Below are positions 1 to 11,300 of a DNA stretch of 64,000 nucleotides, in pieces. Position 1 is the first letter of the stretch; every line of letters starts with the position of its first letter. The notes beneath the pieces are model-generated. The model saw nothing but the letters and a program-made list of their open reading frames with translations. It did not search any database and was not told the DNA's origin. Both the position numbers and the translations under genes were made by a program. The stretch is from contig CM066983.1 in the NCBI GenBank assembly GCA_033977485.1, positions 112,134,605 to 112,198,604 on the forward strand, read 5' to 3'. Source of the DNA: Hydrangea macrophylla. Taxonomy: Eukaryota > Streptophyta > Magnoliopsida > Cornales > Hydrangeaceae.

Positions 1-1176
1 AACAACCTTTTCCAGAACGCAGCTGCCCTATTTATAGATTCCCAGAACCGACCTAGACTTCGAGCGATCGAAGTGCCTTCGATCGATCGAACATTCGATC
101 GATCGAACCATCTTCGATCGATCGAACCTTCAGACTTCAATCGATCGAGACATCTTCGATCGATCGAACCTGTCTGGACATCATCCTCAAGCATCTTTCC
201 AAGCATCCTGGCGGAGCTAAGAGTGGGACCTCCTAGGCTCTTTATTGTTGGCTCAGACCAGTTTGTTAATTACCATGACCAAGCTCTTTGATCAGCAAAC
301 TAACTAACTGGTCAGTTAAAGTTTACTCCACTATAAAACGATAACTGAACTCCAACGCAAAAGAACATATCCGAAGCGATAACTAGACTTGTATGGTGTA
401 CTAATGTCCCTCTACCGTCAGCATTCGTAATCATATTCAGGTAATCGGATAACTGTTACTGTCAACCTGAATCATGATTACTTCTTGTATTCCTTGAGTC
501 CCATTCACCTCTCATGATTACCAAACATGTTGATAACTCTTATCAACAAGACTGCAGTACTCAGTAATCGACTTGGTGACATTCTCAAGGGAATGCTTAC
601 TCTGAAACAGAGGGTAGATTCTATCTTGACAATGCATGTTCACAACCCTATGAACATGACATACCCAAGATACCCAGGTGTTGATCTTTTATAGACCTCA
701 CTGATTGGTAAATCAAAGCAGTCATATCCACAGTCTGTGTTCATAATCGTCTCAAGATTGAGAACACGTACCTTATACAAGTTATGAGTTCCTATTGACT
801 GTTTGACAGTTTTAAGCGTCAATAGGAAACTCAGGTCCGTCAATGCACTATAAGCACTAGCATATCAACTAAGAGCTACACTCTAGTGATTGAGATTAAT
901 CACTCCATCCAATGGTAGTTAATTATGCTACAGTGTAGACTTGATGAGGTATCCAGTTTCATCATCCACTGTGACACATTCTAAGTATTAAAGAATAGTA
1001 ATTCGTATCTCACTTGTGTGCATCTCATACACACACGAATTACTTACTATAATACTTAAGGATTAACAATCATCTCATGAAAAGAACATACACAATAAAA
1101 TGTAAAGCTGATATCCATATATTAAAATGTCAATGTCTCATACAGAAAGTAATGGTTTGAGGGCACAAACCCAACA
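1..1176 (-). mobile_element. Partial LTR of a SIRE-like Ty1/copia retrotransposon
   Basis: Read on the minus strand, the right edge begins TGTTGGGTTTGTGCCC, the kind of start seen in SIRE-type plant Copia LTRs. The unit runs off the left edge of the window. A TATA-like box (TATAAATAG, minus strand, 28-36) lies about 20 bp past a palindrome array, so transcription would run leftwards out of the window. At 1177 the sequence switches abruptly to a gypsy LTR family also found at 30554 and 45033, so this Copia element inserted into that older LTR. No coding sequence is seen. The assignment to SIRE rests on terminal sequence only and is moderately sure. Confidence 0.6.
55..172. repeat. Array of the palindrome TTCGATCGATCGAA in the Copia LTR
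   Basis: About six copies of a 10-14 bp palindrome centred on CGATCG (full form TTCGATCGATCGAA) are spaced 15-30 bp apart and separated by non-repeated bases. In the minus-strand orientation of the LTR the array lies just upstream of the TATA-like box, so it would be in U3. Three other LTR families in this window carry arrays of different palindromes. Confidence 0.8.
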
Positions 1177-3109
1177 AATTTAAGATAACAATGCATAAGA
1201 TGGTTTAAAGTGGGGTTATGAACCCACAGGAAAAAAAATGTTCAAATGCGGACACAGATGAAAGTTATGTAAAAGGCAGGACTAGTATAAAGGTGGGGCC
1301 CAATGAAGCTCTAATTAATATAATTTGCATGTAGATGTTATTATATGTTGATATGCATATTTGGTTTAATGCTTAAAGATATTATTATGTTTTATGATAG
1401 GTAAGGGGGAACAGTTTGGGTACCCATGTGAGGGCGTATTTGAATACAATTTATAATTGGTAAGTTTAATAGCAACCTCATAAATTATGTGGGACCACGT
1501 TTGGAACCCACACAGGACTTAGATTAAATCCATTTAGAAAAAGGGGGTAGTTAATGTAATTAACATGGGGGTTTCATAATAAAGCTTAAATAAAGTTGTG
1601 GGAGGTAAATGGGAATAAGGCAAAGTTGTGCCAACACACATATGCATGTAGCATATGTGTCTCAAGCATAAAATTCAGTTGGATTTACAGAAAATCAAGA
1701 GAACCAAAAGCTCTCAAGTCAGCGATGGCTTTCTCGACGACGTTTCTTGCCATTCCTTCGCCGTCCGATGCCGGATTTACGATCCGAGACCATTTTTGGA
1801 CTCGTGGAGGTAAGATGATCACATGCACGTAATTTGTTTTCATTTTCAGCAACGTTCTTCTGACAACCGTTCTTGATAGACTACTTTCAATATGTAAAAG
1901 TTATGTAGGATTCATCCTAGAGCAAGCGTTGGCTTTGAATCTTACTTAAAATTGGATTCTAGGAGCTTAATCGGTTAAGAATCGAAGAGGTGAGTGTTCT
2001 AATCTCAAAATTGGGTGTTTATATATATATATATATATATATTTATGCAATAATTGTTATCAAAGAGTGCTTGGTTCATATACTTGTGATTATATGTTGA
2101 TAAATTTGAAGTAAAACATGTCAGTTAAATGTAAATTGTCGTGTTTTGTGCTAAAGTTGCTTATATGCTTATGTGGATCAAAGGGAAGTCAAGTAGTGGT
2201 CACCATTTATAGGTCCCCTGTGTAAGGGATATGAAGTCCTCAACGAGTAGGACGTGGTGACAACCACAATCAAATGCCGGTGTAGCCTTTGGGGTCACAA
2301 GAGAGTATGCGATGCGCTATATGCGTCCAAAAAGTGAGAAAGATTCGGGATGAGAAGGACTCGGGGGTGGTGGCTGGAGTTACTTGACTTTTCGGAGATC
2401 ATTTTGTTGATGTTTTTAATGATAGTTGTATTTTCATATTAAGCACTCCAATAGCATGATTAATTCTTTCACTAAGCAAAAGCTTAAATGAAAAATATGT
2501 TTTCTGTTGTGGCTACTGAATAACCATCGCAGGTACCGAACGAGAAAACGAGAGGAAATGATCCGTACGACGGGCCAGTCGTGGGAATCGTGCCATGTGA
2601 ATATGATCATATGCCTAGTTAGTTTATGTTTAAAATGTATATTTTGTTGTCAATGTGTATGTACCTTGGGTTTTGGAAAACTTGTAATATGCTAAGTTGG
2701 GTATTGTTGGTTGTTTATGCACCAAACCATGAGTTGTACTTGCAAGTTGCAAGTTATGTATGTTGGGAGTGAATTTGGAAGGAGCTAGTAGATTTGATTG
2801 TAAAACTTATCTTGTTTCCTTTATGTTGAATGGTTTAAGTATGTATTGGAAGTAATGTGATGCAAGTTGATGTTCTAGTGAAGGGTTAATGAGTTTGAAT
2901 GTTAAAACAAATTTTCAAATGAGATCATGTATATGTTTGAATGTTGGAAGAATTTGGTTTCATGTTAAAGATGATTTCTATAAGTTCCATGGAATTTACT
3001 TTAGGTTTTGAGCTCATTTTGTCAAGAACATTCCTTTTTCTTGCTAGTTGTGAAATTGGAGTTTCTATGGCTAGTTATTCATTTGAATGTACTTAGATTA
3101 TGTTTCTAA

Positions 3110-3369
3110 GAGTGTGTTTGATAACCCAATTAAGTGATGAAAATGAAAACTTTCAGCACTTATTTTGTTTCAGTGCGTTTGATAACGTATCACTTAATTG
3201 AAAACTTTAAGTGAAAAATTTCTACTGAAAATAATCACTGAATGCAGTGTATTTTAGTACTTGAAAAACTATTTTCAATACTGGAAATCCAATCGCTTAA
3301 AATTTTCAGTACTTAAAATTCAGCACTTAAATTTTCAGTACTTAATTTTCACTTTTATCAAACGCACCC
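3110..3369. mobile_element. Tourist-type (PIF/Harbinger) MITE
   Basis: A 260 bp element with terminal inverted repeats GAGTGTGTTTGATAA (left) and TTATCAAACGCACCC (right, given on the plus strand), flanked by a TAA duplication at 3107-3109 and 3370-3372. A TAA target site is typical of PIF/Harbinger MITEs. The interior repeats TCAGTACTTAA-like words. Related fragments occur at about 4000-4130 and 28040-28272. Confidence 0.75.
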
Positions 3370-3533
3370 TAAATGTTTTGGAAAAACTTAAAAATGTTGT
3401 GGATATGTTTATGGGTGTTTGGGAGGTGTTTCCAAAAGTTTTCATGATGATTGGAATCAATTATAGAACTTGGGAATGTTTTGAACTGTTTAAACCGAGT
3501 TTTAGTAGCAGGAAAACCCATATGTAGAATCCA

Positions 3534-3617
3534 GATCGATCTAGGTCTAGTGCGGATCGATCCGAGGCATCTGGGGGAGCAAAAAATAACATTCTGCCAA
3601 AACTGGATCGATCCGCT
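3534..3617. repeat. Palindrome array of family X, copy A
   Basis: Three palindromes of the CGGATCGATCCG type (AGATCGATCT, CGGATCGATCCG, TGGATCGATCCG) in the 3' part of the LTR. The other two family X copies hold four at the same place. Confidence 0.75.
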
Positions 3618-3907
3618 GGTCTGGTTTCAGCCCGACGACTTTTACGAAAATAAGCATAACTCTCTCTAGAAAATTTGGATTCGCGTGCTCTTTTTTTACG
3701 TTGGAACCGGGACTCGAAGACCTATCTTTTGATATAAAATTTGCTATACTTTATTAATGACCATTTTACCCTTGAGGGGACTGTTTTGTCATTATAAACT
3801 CGTTTTATGAAGTTTAATTCATGATTTTCTTAGTAATTTGAGAATAAATTGGTATGTTGGCTTGTTACACGTGTCCTAAACCGCCCGAGGTAGGTTGGGG
3901 TGTGATA

Positions 3908-4560
3908 GTGGTCTTGCCAAACACTGGACTATTCAATTAAATGAGACTATTAATCCAATCCCACATTATCCCCTCTTTAATCCTACGAAACAAACGAGGC
4001 TTTAAAGTTTTCAGTGAATTTTTAGCTTTTTTTTTTTTTTTCAATTAATTGGTACATTATCAAAACTGAAAAGAAATAAGTGTTAAATTTTTTTTTATTT
4101 TTACCACTTCATTGAATTATTAAACACACCCTAAGTATTTTATTTTTCAGTTTTACACGTGCCTTTACTCTTTTACTGCTTGGTAATTGCTACTAGCAAG
4201 AATCGAGGGTGGTGGAATAATTTGAAGAAAAAAAAAAACATGGCATAGTATTTATAATTAAAGCAATAATATGTATGTATAATACTAGTATAAGTATAAG
4301 TTTTTTGAAAATCATGGGTCCTACTAGAACCCATGGATCCAGTCATTCTATAAATGTCAATATACAAGCTTTTTATCATAATTATTTAGTACGAGTTAAT
4401 CGAGTCAACTAACAAGTTTTATTCAAATATGTTCACGAGCTCTATCGAGTCGAGCTCATATGTGTTTGAGTTTGACTCATTTAATAAACAATCTTAAAAA
4501 TTTTGGACTTGAACCTTTATTCAACATGTTCATGAGGAATTGTTGAGCGACTCGATTCGA
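3908..4560. other. Spacer with a truncated Tourist-like fragment
   Basis: No gene is seen. About 4000-4130 resembles the right part of the MITE at 3110-3369, ending in AAACACACCC followed by TAA, with poly-T and poly-A runs inside. The remainder is AT-rich and unremarkable. Confidence 0.45.
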
Positions 4561-4571
4561 CTCAATAAGCA

Positions 4572-4656
4572 TGTCACACCACGTCATTATGCCGAGATGA
4601 TGTAATACCCTAATTTATGTAAGGTCATGTGGGCAATAGAATGACGTGGCATGACA
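4572..4656. repeat. 85 bp inverted repeat with paired ACGTCA/TGACGT cores
   Basis: Left arm TGTCACACCACGTCATT and right arm AATGACGTGGCATGACA are near-perfect reverse complements around a 51 bp loop. Each arm contains a CACGTCA core, the shape recognised by plant bZIP factors. It lies about 740 bp upstream of the UXS start codon. It could be a tiny MITE or a regulatory remnant. Confidence 0.6.
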
Positions 4657-4989
4657 ATAAATCATGATCCCATATTTTTGTGATGGACACACTGAAGAAC
4701 TTCTCGTATACAACTCTCTCTCCAACCAAAGGAGCCTTAGTAAGTGAGAGCATATTTGCTCACCGAGGGTTTCAATGGGTGACACTGACCCACTTTATTC
4801 CTTTTTTGTCCATATATTGTCAATACAATTATTAAAAATGAGACATATCACCCTATGTAGCCTGAATAAGCAATAATTTGAGAAAAATGAGTCAGCAAAA
4901 AATGTTCACTTAAAATAAATAAAAAAAAATAAAAAAAAATAAAAAAGAAAGAAAGAGCCTTTCTTAAGAAGTTGCACCCTTTTTTAGTA

Positions 4990-5167
4990 TCCAACTAGGA
5001 CAGCACTTCAGTGCTGTAATTACAGTGCTGTTTAGTACTGTTTCTCTTATAAATAAATAGTAAAATTGATAGTTTTTAAAAAACTGCTTATATAAAAGCA
5101 GTTTTACTGTTAATTTTGTGAGAGGAACGTCACTTTTAAGAGCACTTAAGTGCTGTCCATCCAAGTA
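4990..5167. mobile_element. Foldback MITE in the UXS promoter region
   Basis: The ends are inverted repeats built on GGACAGCACTT.AGTGCT (left, from 4998) and AGCACTTAAGTGCTGTCC (right, to 5158), each of which is itself palindromic. The interior is AT-rich with a smaller hairpin (ACTGCTTATATAAAAGCAGT). It ends about 220 bp upstream of the UXS start codon, so it probably lies in or next to the core promoter. Confidence 0.6.
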
Positions 5168-5219
5168 CTCGATCCAGGTAATTCCACGGTCATATAACAG
5201 ATTTTCAAGCAATAGACCT

Positions 5220-5222
5220 CAC

Positions 5223-5258
<36 letters not shown>
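5220..5258 (+). repeat. (CT)n tract in the likely UXS 5' leader
   Basis: An almost pure CT dinucleotide run about 130 bp upstream of the start codon. CT-rich tracts near the transcription start are common in plant genes. No clear TATA box could be chosen. Confidence 0.7.
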
Positions 5259-5260
<2 letters not shown>

Positions 5261-5389
5261 GATTCAGAGTTTCGAAATGAAATGAAACGAAACAAATTAG
5301 CATAAGCGGCTTCTTCACTGTATCGTCCACACTAACAGTTTAGTTTCTCAATCTCTCTAAACCTTTAAATTAAAATTATCCAAAGAACC

Positions 5390-8300
5390 ATGAAACAATT
5401 ACACAAGCAATCGAGCGTAAACCACAGAAGAGACGAAGAGAACCCATCAACCCAAACATCACCTTACTCACCCAAAACCCAAAAACACCCCAGATCTCTC
5501 CCCAGATCCATCAATTACCTCTTCAAAGAACAGAGACTCCTCTTCATCATTGTGGGTATTCTCATTGGGTCCACATTCTTCATCGTTCAACCCAGTCTCT
5601 CCAGTCTCGGCCCTTCCGATCACCATTCATCGATACCCAGATCTTTTTCGGTCTCAAATCGCGAATCTGAATCGAACCCACATCGCGTTTCGAAGAATTA
5701 TGGGTCCGGGAAGGTCATCGGTAGGGTTCCGGTCGGAATCGGCCGGAGGCGGTTGCGCATTGTGGTGACCGGCGGAGCTGGATTTGTGGGCAGCCATTTG
5801 GTTGATATGTTAATTGCAAGAGGGGATGATGTGATTGTAATTGATAATTTTTTTACTGGGAGGAAAGAGAATGTGATGCACCATTTTGGAAATCCGAGGT
5901 TTGAGCTTATTAGGCATGATGTTGTTGAACCAATATTGTTGGAGGTGGATCAGATCTATCATTTGGCTTGTCCTGCTTCTCCAGTTCATTACAAGTACAA
6001 TCCTGTTAAGACAATCATATCCTTTTTTGTTTCATATGTTTTGTGAATTCTGGTACATTGTTTTGTTCTTGTGAAATCTCATGGTTTTGAATGGAAATTT
6101 GGATACTTATATATGTATTTATTGTTGGTTACTGAATTTGAAACTGTTTTGAGATCCTTGACTGTTATTACAAGACAAATGTGATGGGAACCCTCAACAT
6201 GTTGGGTCTTGCAAAGAGAATTGGGGCAAGGTTTTTGCTTACAAGTACAAGTGAGGTTTACGGAGACCCACTTGAGCATCCACAAAAGGAGACGTATTGG
6301 GGAAATGTAAATCCAATAGGTGGGCTTCTATTCCCCGTGCCATTCTGTGTGTTTTTATTGGAGAGGTGCTTTGATGCGTTCAATGGTATTCAAAATGTTT
6401 TAAGTACATACAATTTCTCAGGTGTCAGGAGTTGTTATGATGAAGGGAAAAGAACTGCCGAAACCTTGACAATGGATTATCATCGAGGTGCGGATGTTGA
6501 GGTAATGGATTCTGATATCCCTTTGTATATGGTTTGTTGTTTCATGTTACAGTTAAACTTAATCTGAGGATTATCTAATATTAGGATTTGTAGTTTAGTG
6601 CATGAACTATCATAACTAAAAGCTACCACTTATTATTCATTACAAAATGGGCATTTCGATTTCAATGTGAGACATTCTTGTAAATGTGTCGTTATTCTTA
6701 CAAAGGTCTCAGGACAAAACTTATGGCCATTATGCATGAATCTAGTTCCTGCCTATGCACATTCGAATTGGTTATCTTTCTTGTTGTTTCTGCTCAAAGA
6801 GTCTTGGATATTATTAGGCACAGAATGTGCTTCATTTCCGGAGCTTTATTTTCTAGGGCGACATGATTGAGTTTGATTTGTATGACCCCCCCATTTCATG
6901 TATGAATATGAAGTGGCCTAGTAAGGTTTCTTTACAATTTATCAAGTCATGCGCTCATTGCACTGCAGACATATGCGTACAGAAAACACCAGACATGTGC
7001 TACTTGTTTTCTTCTAATTCTCTTGAAGAAGCTCAAATTATTGGAAAGGTTATGCATTCAGAATCATGCATGCTGTATTAAAAGCTTCTATGACTGATTG
7101 TACTTGTCCATTAAAGGGAAAAGAAATTTATGGCTACTCGTGCCATCTACAATGTGCTGATGTGTATATCCTCTAATGGGTAAAGACCATGGGTAGGAGT
7201 AATCAATGTGATTCCTCTCTGCAGGTGCGGATTGCACGCATTTTCAATACTTATGGGCCTCGTATGTGTCTAGATGATGGACGTGTTGTCAGCAACTTTG
7301 TTGCACAGGTTTGACCTCTTAACTAACATTCCTTATAGCTTTGGCAAATTAAATCTGTGAATTTTGAACGTTAGGTTGCTTTAGAATGTTTTCATTTATG
7401 AGGCTTTGTTGCTTTCATTCATATGTTTTGCAGGCCATCCGCAAGAAACCACTGACTGTGTATGGTGATGGAAAACAGACACGAAGCTTCCAATACGTCT
7501 CTGACTTGGTATGCCATTATTATAATTGTTTCTATGCCGCCTCCATTTATTTCTGGTACATTTTTAGCCACCCGATTGGTTGTGTATCAAACAGAAGTTT
7601 TCTTCATTTTCTTTTCGGATTGTGTAGAGTAATATACTATGCGTTACCCAGCTTAAAAAGATCACTCCATCAGGTGCGAGTTATAGCCTAAGAATTAAAA
7701 CCCTTGGATGCATGAGAAGCAATATTATTTTTGATTATATGAAGTTGCATCAAATAAATTCGAAGTTGTGCCGATAGAGAGAAAAAAAAAACCCAGTAAA
7801 CCAACTCAAAATGCTCATCCTAACTAGTTCCGTAACAAAAGATAATGATTAACCAACAATCTCATATTTTCCTGTGCTGGAATAGTTGGAGTGAGTAGGG
7901 TAGGATGTCCTTTGATGAGGTGGAATTTTTTGGGCTCTTAAGCATAGCTTGTTGAGCTATCTCATTTTTTGTATTATAGGGAGCTCTTCCATATCTATTA
8001 TTTTTTTCTCTAGAGTTTTGAGAAAGATGAGTTGTGAGAGTATAGATTCATTCTCCTTTGTACGCATTGTGGTACATCCCCATTTTGGGCGCTTCCTTTA
8101 ATGAAGGTTTTGCAACGAAAAGCCAAACAGAGAAACAGAACCATAAAGAGTAAGTCACTTTTTTCGTGTAGCATTGTTGAACTGTCTAGCCTGCAAATGC
8201 CCAGAAAAGACATTCCTAAGCAATCAACTTCAAACACGACTCAGTTTCCCAAGAATGACTAGCACTCTAATTTAAATCTAAGGAATTGTTTTATAATTTA

Positions 8301-11300
8301 ATCGCATTTTTAGGCAATACTAGTGATTTCATACTGTTTATTGTTATTAGTGTTTTTTTTGGGTTTAGAACCCAGTGTGAATATTGCTGCAAGCCTGCAA
8401 CTAATACCAGATGCAAAGGGCAAAGATTGAAGAAGAAGTCATGAGATTTTTATTGTGTGCGAATTGAAAAAAGTGGTCCACCAATCCAATGGGTTGAACA
8501 TCTATGAGTTGACCCCTGATTCTCAAATATGTCATTCACTATTTTTTTTTTTTTTTTGGTTAGAGGGGAACATCACAGTATGTGATTTTAGATTTGTTAG
8601 GTGACATTACGTTAGGGAATATTTTCTATGATTAAGATCTTCAACCACTACAAAGTTTTTAATGGATCCAAAAATTGGTTATACCAAAATTGATTTGCTG
8701 ACCTTTATAGAAATTGGAAAATTTGAAATGCATTTTCAATACCAAACCTAGATGAAATGCTTGAAGAGAAATGACTTATTAATGATGTCCAACTCTTGTG
8801 TTACCGTTGAGAATAAGAAACAATATTGCATTGTTTTCCCAAGTGGTCTCCTGTGTTAATTTTGAACAAGAAGTTAAAAATGTGAATTTGGACTAAAATT
8901 TTCTTGAGTTCCATTTTCTTTTGCCGATATACCATTTTTGAAGTTAAAATACCTTGAGGACGGTTCGTCGTATAGTATTCAATCTTTTTGAAGCATTAAC
9001 TTTCATCTTTTTGTGTGAATAGTGGAACTACAGTCTTGTCCAACCTCCCAAAGAAGACTTTATCTTGTCTATAAGCTTATGAACGACTTTGTTGACCACT
9101 GAAGCCAAAATGGGCCAAGTTATGTAGGAGTATTGTTTTTGGTGGCACTACGTTGAGATGTTAAAACATTAATGTCCACATCTTTGAGGTATCCAAATAG
9201 AGAAGAGTTTGTGATTTATTAATATGCTTGTAACCTGGAGGTCACGGGTTCGAATCTGGAAATAGCGCCTCTCTACTTGCAGGGGGTAAGGCTGTGTACA
9301 TCTCACCGTCCCTAGACCCCGCAATGGTGGGAGTGTCGTCCACTGGGCTGCCCTTTTAATATACTTGTGAAAATGATTTACCATGAGTTGATAACTGGAA
9401 TTCTAGTAACAGGCATATGCTAATGCTATTTTTTTTTCCCTTATATATCATCTGCTATGTCTACTCGGGTAATCAAATCTCTATAGATCTCCCACTTTAG
9501 ATTTTTACAGAGTTCTAGCTCTCTATTCTGAAATATAATTTCTGAATTAGTGTTTTAGCATCTCTATTCTGACACAAAAGTTATTGGGCCTGTCTAAAAA
9601 ATCTCCAAGACGGCCCTTTTTCTGACTGAGAAACCACATTATGCAAGCCTAATCCATGTTTGGCTTAAAAATTACTCAACAGCCGGTTGACCAAGTAATC
9701 CTTCTTTGGCAATGTAAAGAATCTTCCTGATTGAAGCTCTCTAATTTTGAGTTTTGGTATGCTTGGGCAAAGTAAACCAAGATCTTTGATAGAGTGAACC
9801 ATATCAATGTGATCCTATACCCTTTTTTGCCTCATTTCGGTATGGCGAGACACTTCCTTCTTTCTCAATAACCGTACTTTAGAAGCTCAGCTGCAGAAGA
9901 ATTGTTGCCTAAGGAAAAGCCCAAGGAGCGTTAAGAGTCCCCTGAGCTACCTTCGGCACAACATGGCTAGTTTGGCTTTTCCCACTCAAATGTCAAAATT
10001 ACCCCTCCAACAGCAATATTTGCTTCTGGTTTGATGGGTAATTCTGTAAACCTGGAAAAATATCAAGAAAAATGGAAGTTTTAAAAGCAACCGGGCTGTT
10101 CCCGCTGTTAGCACAACCCGACTAACTCACTGGCCCAACACAAAGTATGACTGGGACAACGAATCGGGGAGCGTGCCAGTATTACACCTTTACTTTGTTA
10201 GTACCTTTAGATTCTTTGAGTGATTGAATTCTATTATGGGAGGTCTTTGTTCTGAAAAGTGAAAGGTTGACCTATCAAGGCGATTGCATTTTCAAAATCT
10301 TTCACACATTCATCTACCAGCGATAAATCACTTATAAGTCTTCGCGATCTAATGCCATTGTGCTTGTGACAAAGTCTGAAAAGGATTTTCATGGATGTAA
10401 TGTATATATGCCCTATGAATTTACTTTAGAATGCAATCCTAATCCAGATACGAAACCAATCCAGACCCAGAAGTCGAGATGGAGCATCTTTTGGAAACAG
10501 CTCAAAAACCAGAACAATAAGTAAAAGAAAAAAAATGATTAGTATTAATAGACTACAATGATGTGGGCAAGTAAAGGAGTTTGATAGTGTAGGTAGTGAT
10601 TTCTGAGTAGTGGGGTAGGATGAGATAGAAGAGTTCGTAAGAGAGTAGTAATCTAGGAATCAACAATAGAGGGGGAATCTTGAGGGAAAGTGGAAAAGAT
10701 GGTATAGAGAGACAAACTAATGTATAGAGGGGGGGAGTATTCCGAGAGAAGTCTGCACAATTAATGATCAAGCGAGTGTGTGTGAACGAATATTCACAAT
10801 GAGCTCATAAATGCACAGATCCCAAGAGAATGTCTTAAATTCTCTCTGAATGTCCAGAGTCTCATTCGTCATACCTGGGGGTACTGTTCCTATTTATAGA
10901 AATTGGGACACATGCCAAGGAATAAGCGCTGTTGATGTGGCTCATTCCTATTGAGGCGTACCCAGATGCCACGTGTCGTCCAGAGGCGACGCAAGGAATG
11001 TCCTCGCGGTAAACTAGAAAGTTATTTCAGATAGTCTCACTGGCCTTTAGAAAGGCTTAGGAAGTGTATCGTGGAAGAAACCGTCGCGACCTTCCCAAGC
11101 AAGCTTTGCTTTTAAGCCAACCAAGCCCCATACCCTGAGAGTTCCCGATAAGATAAAGAAAGACTTTACCGCGCCATGCTCTAGAATGTCCATGTCGTGA
11201 TACAGTGGTGTTGCACCAAGACCTGCTCCCAATAGAAGTCTGTTTGAGCTGAGTACTACCTAGGGTAGTCTAAATGGGTCATGACGAAGTAACGTAGGCC

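Larger units (their letters stand above)
1177..3907 (+). mobile_element. Gypsy-type LTR, family X, copy A (5' end displaced)
   Basis: This stretch aligns along its length with 30605-31105 plus 39270-41079 and with the reverse complement of 45033-47300. Shared blocks include the CCCACATGTGAGGGCG-like region, the GTCAAAGGGAAGTCAAGTAG block, the AATAACCATCGCAG hairpin block and the terminal GGTTGGGGTGTGA. Its first ~50 bp are missing because the Copia LTR at 1-1176 is inserted there. The expected CA end has become TA at 3906-3907. There is no coding region, so it is a degraded solo LTR or the LTR of an element partly outside the window. It carries a Tourist MITE at 3110-3369 and a reduced GATCGATC palindrome array at 3534-3617. 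Confidence 0.75.

Noticed and set aside
5550..5768. Alternative open frames over UXS exon 1 (5550-5768, 5886-6074)
   Set aside because: They are shadows of the conserved UXS frame and have no family similarity.
9240..9260. tRNA gene suggested by GGTTCGAATC
   Set aside because: Only a B box is present; there is no acceptor, D or anticodon arm. The following body and the flanking 13 bp direct repeats identify a truncated SINE.
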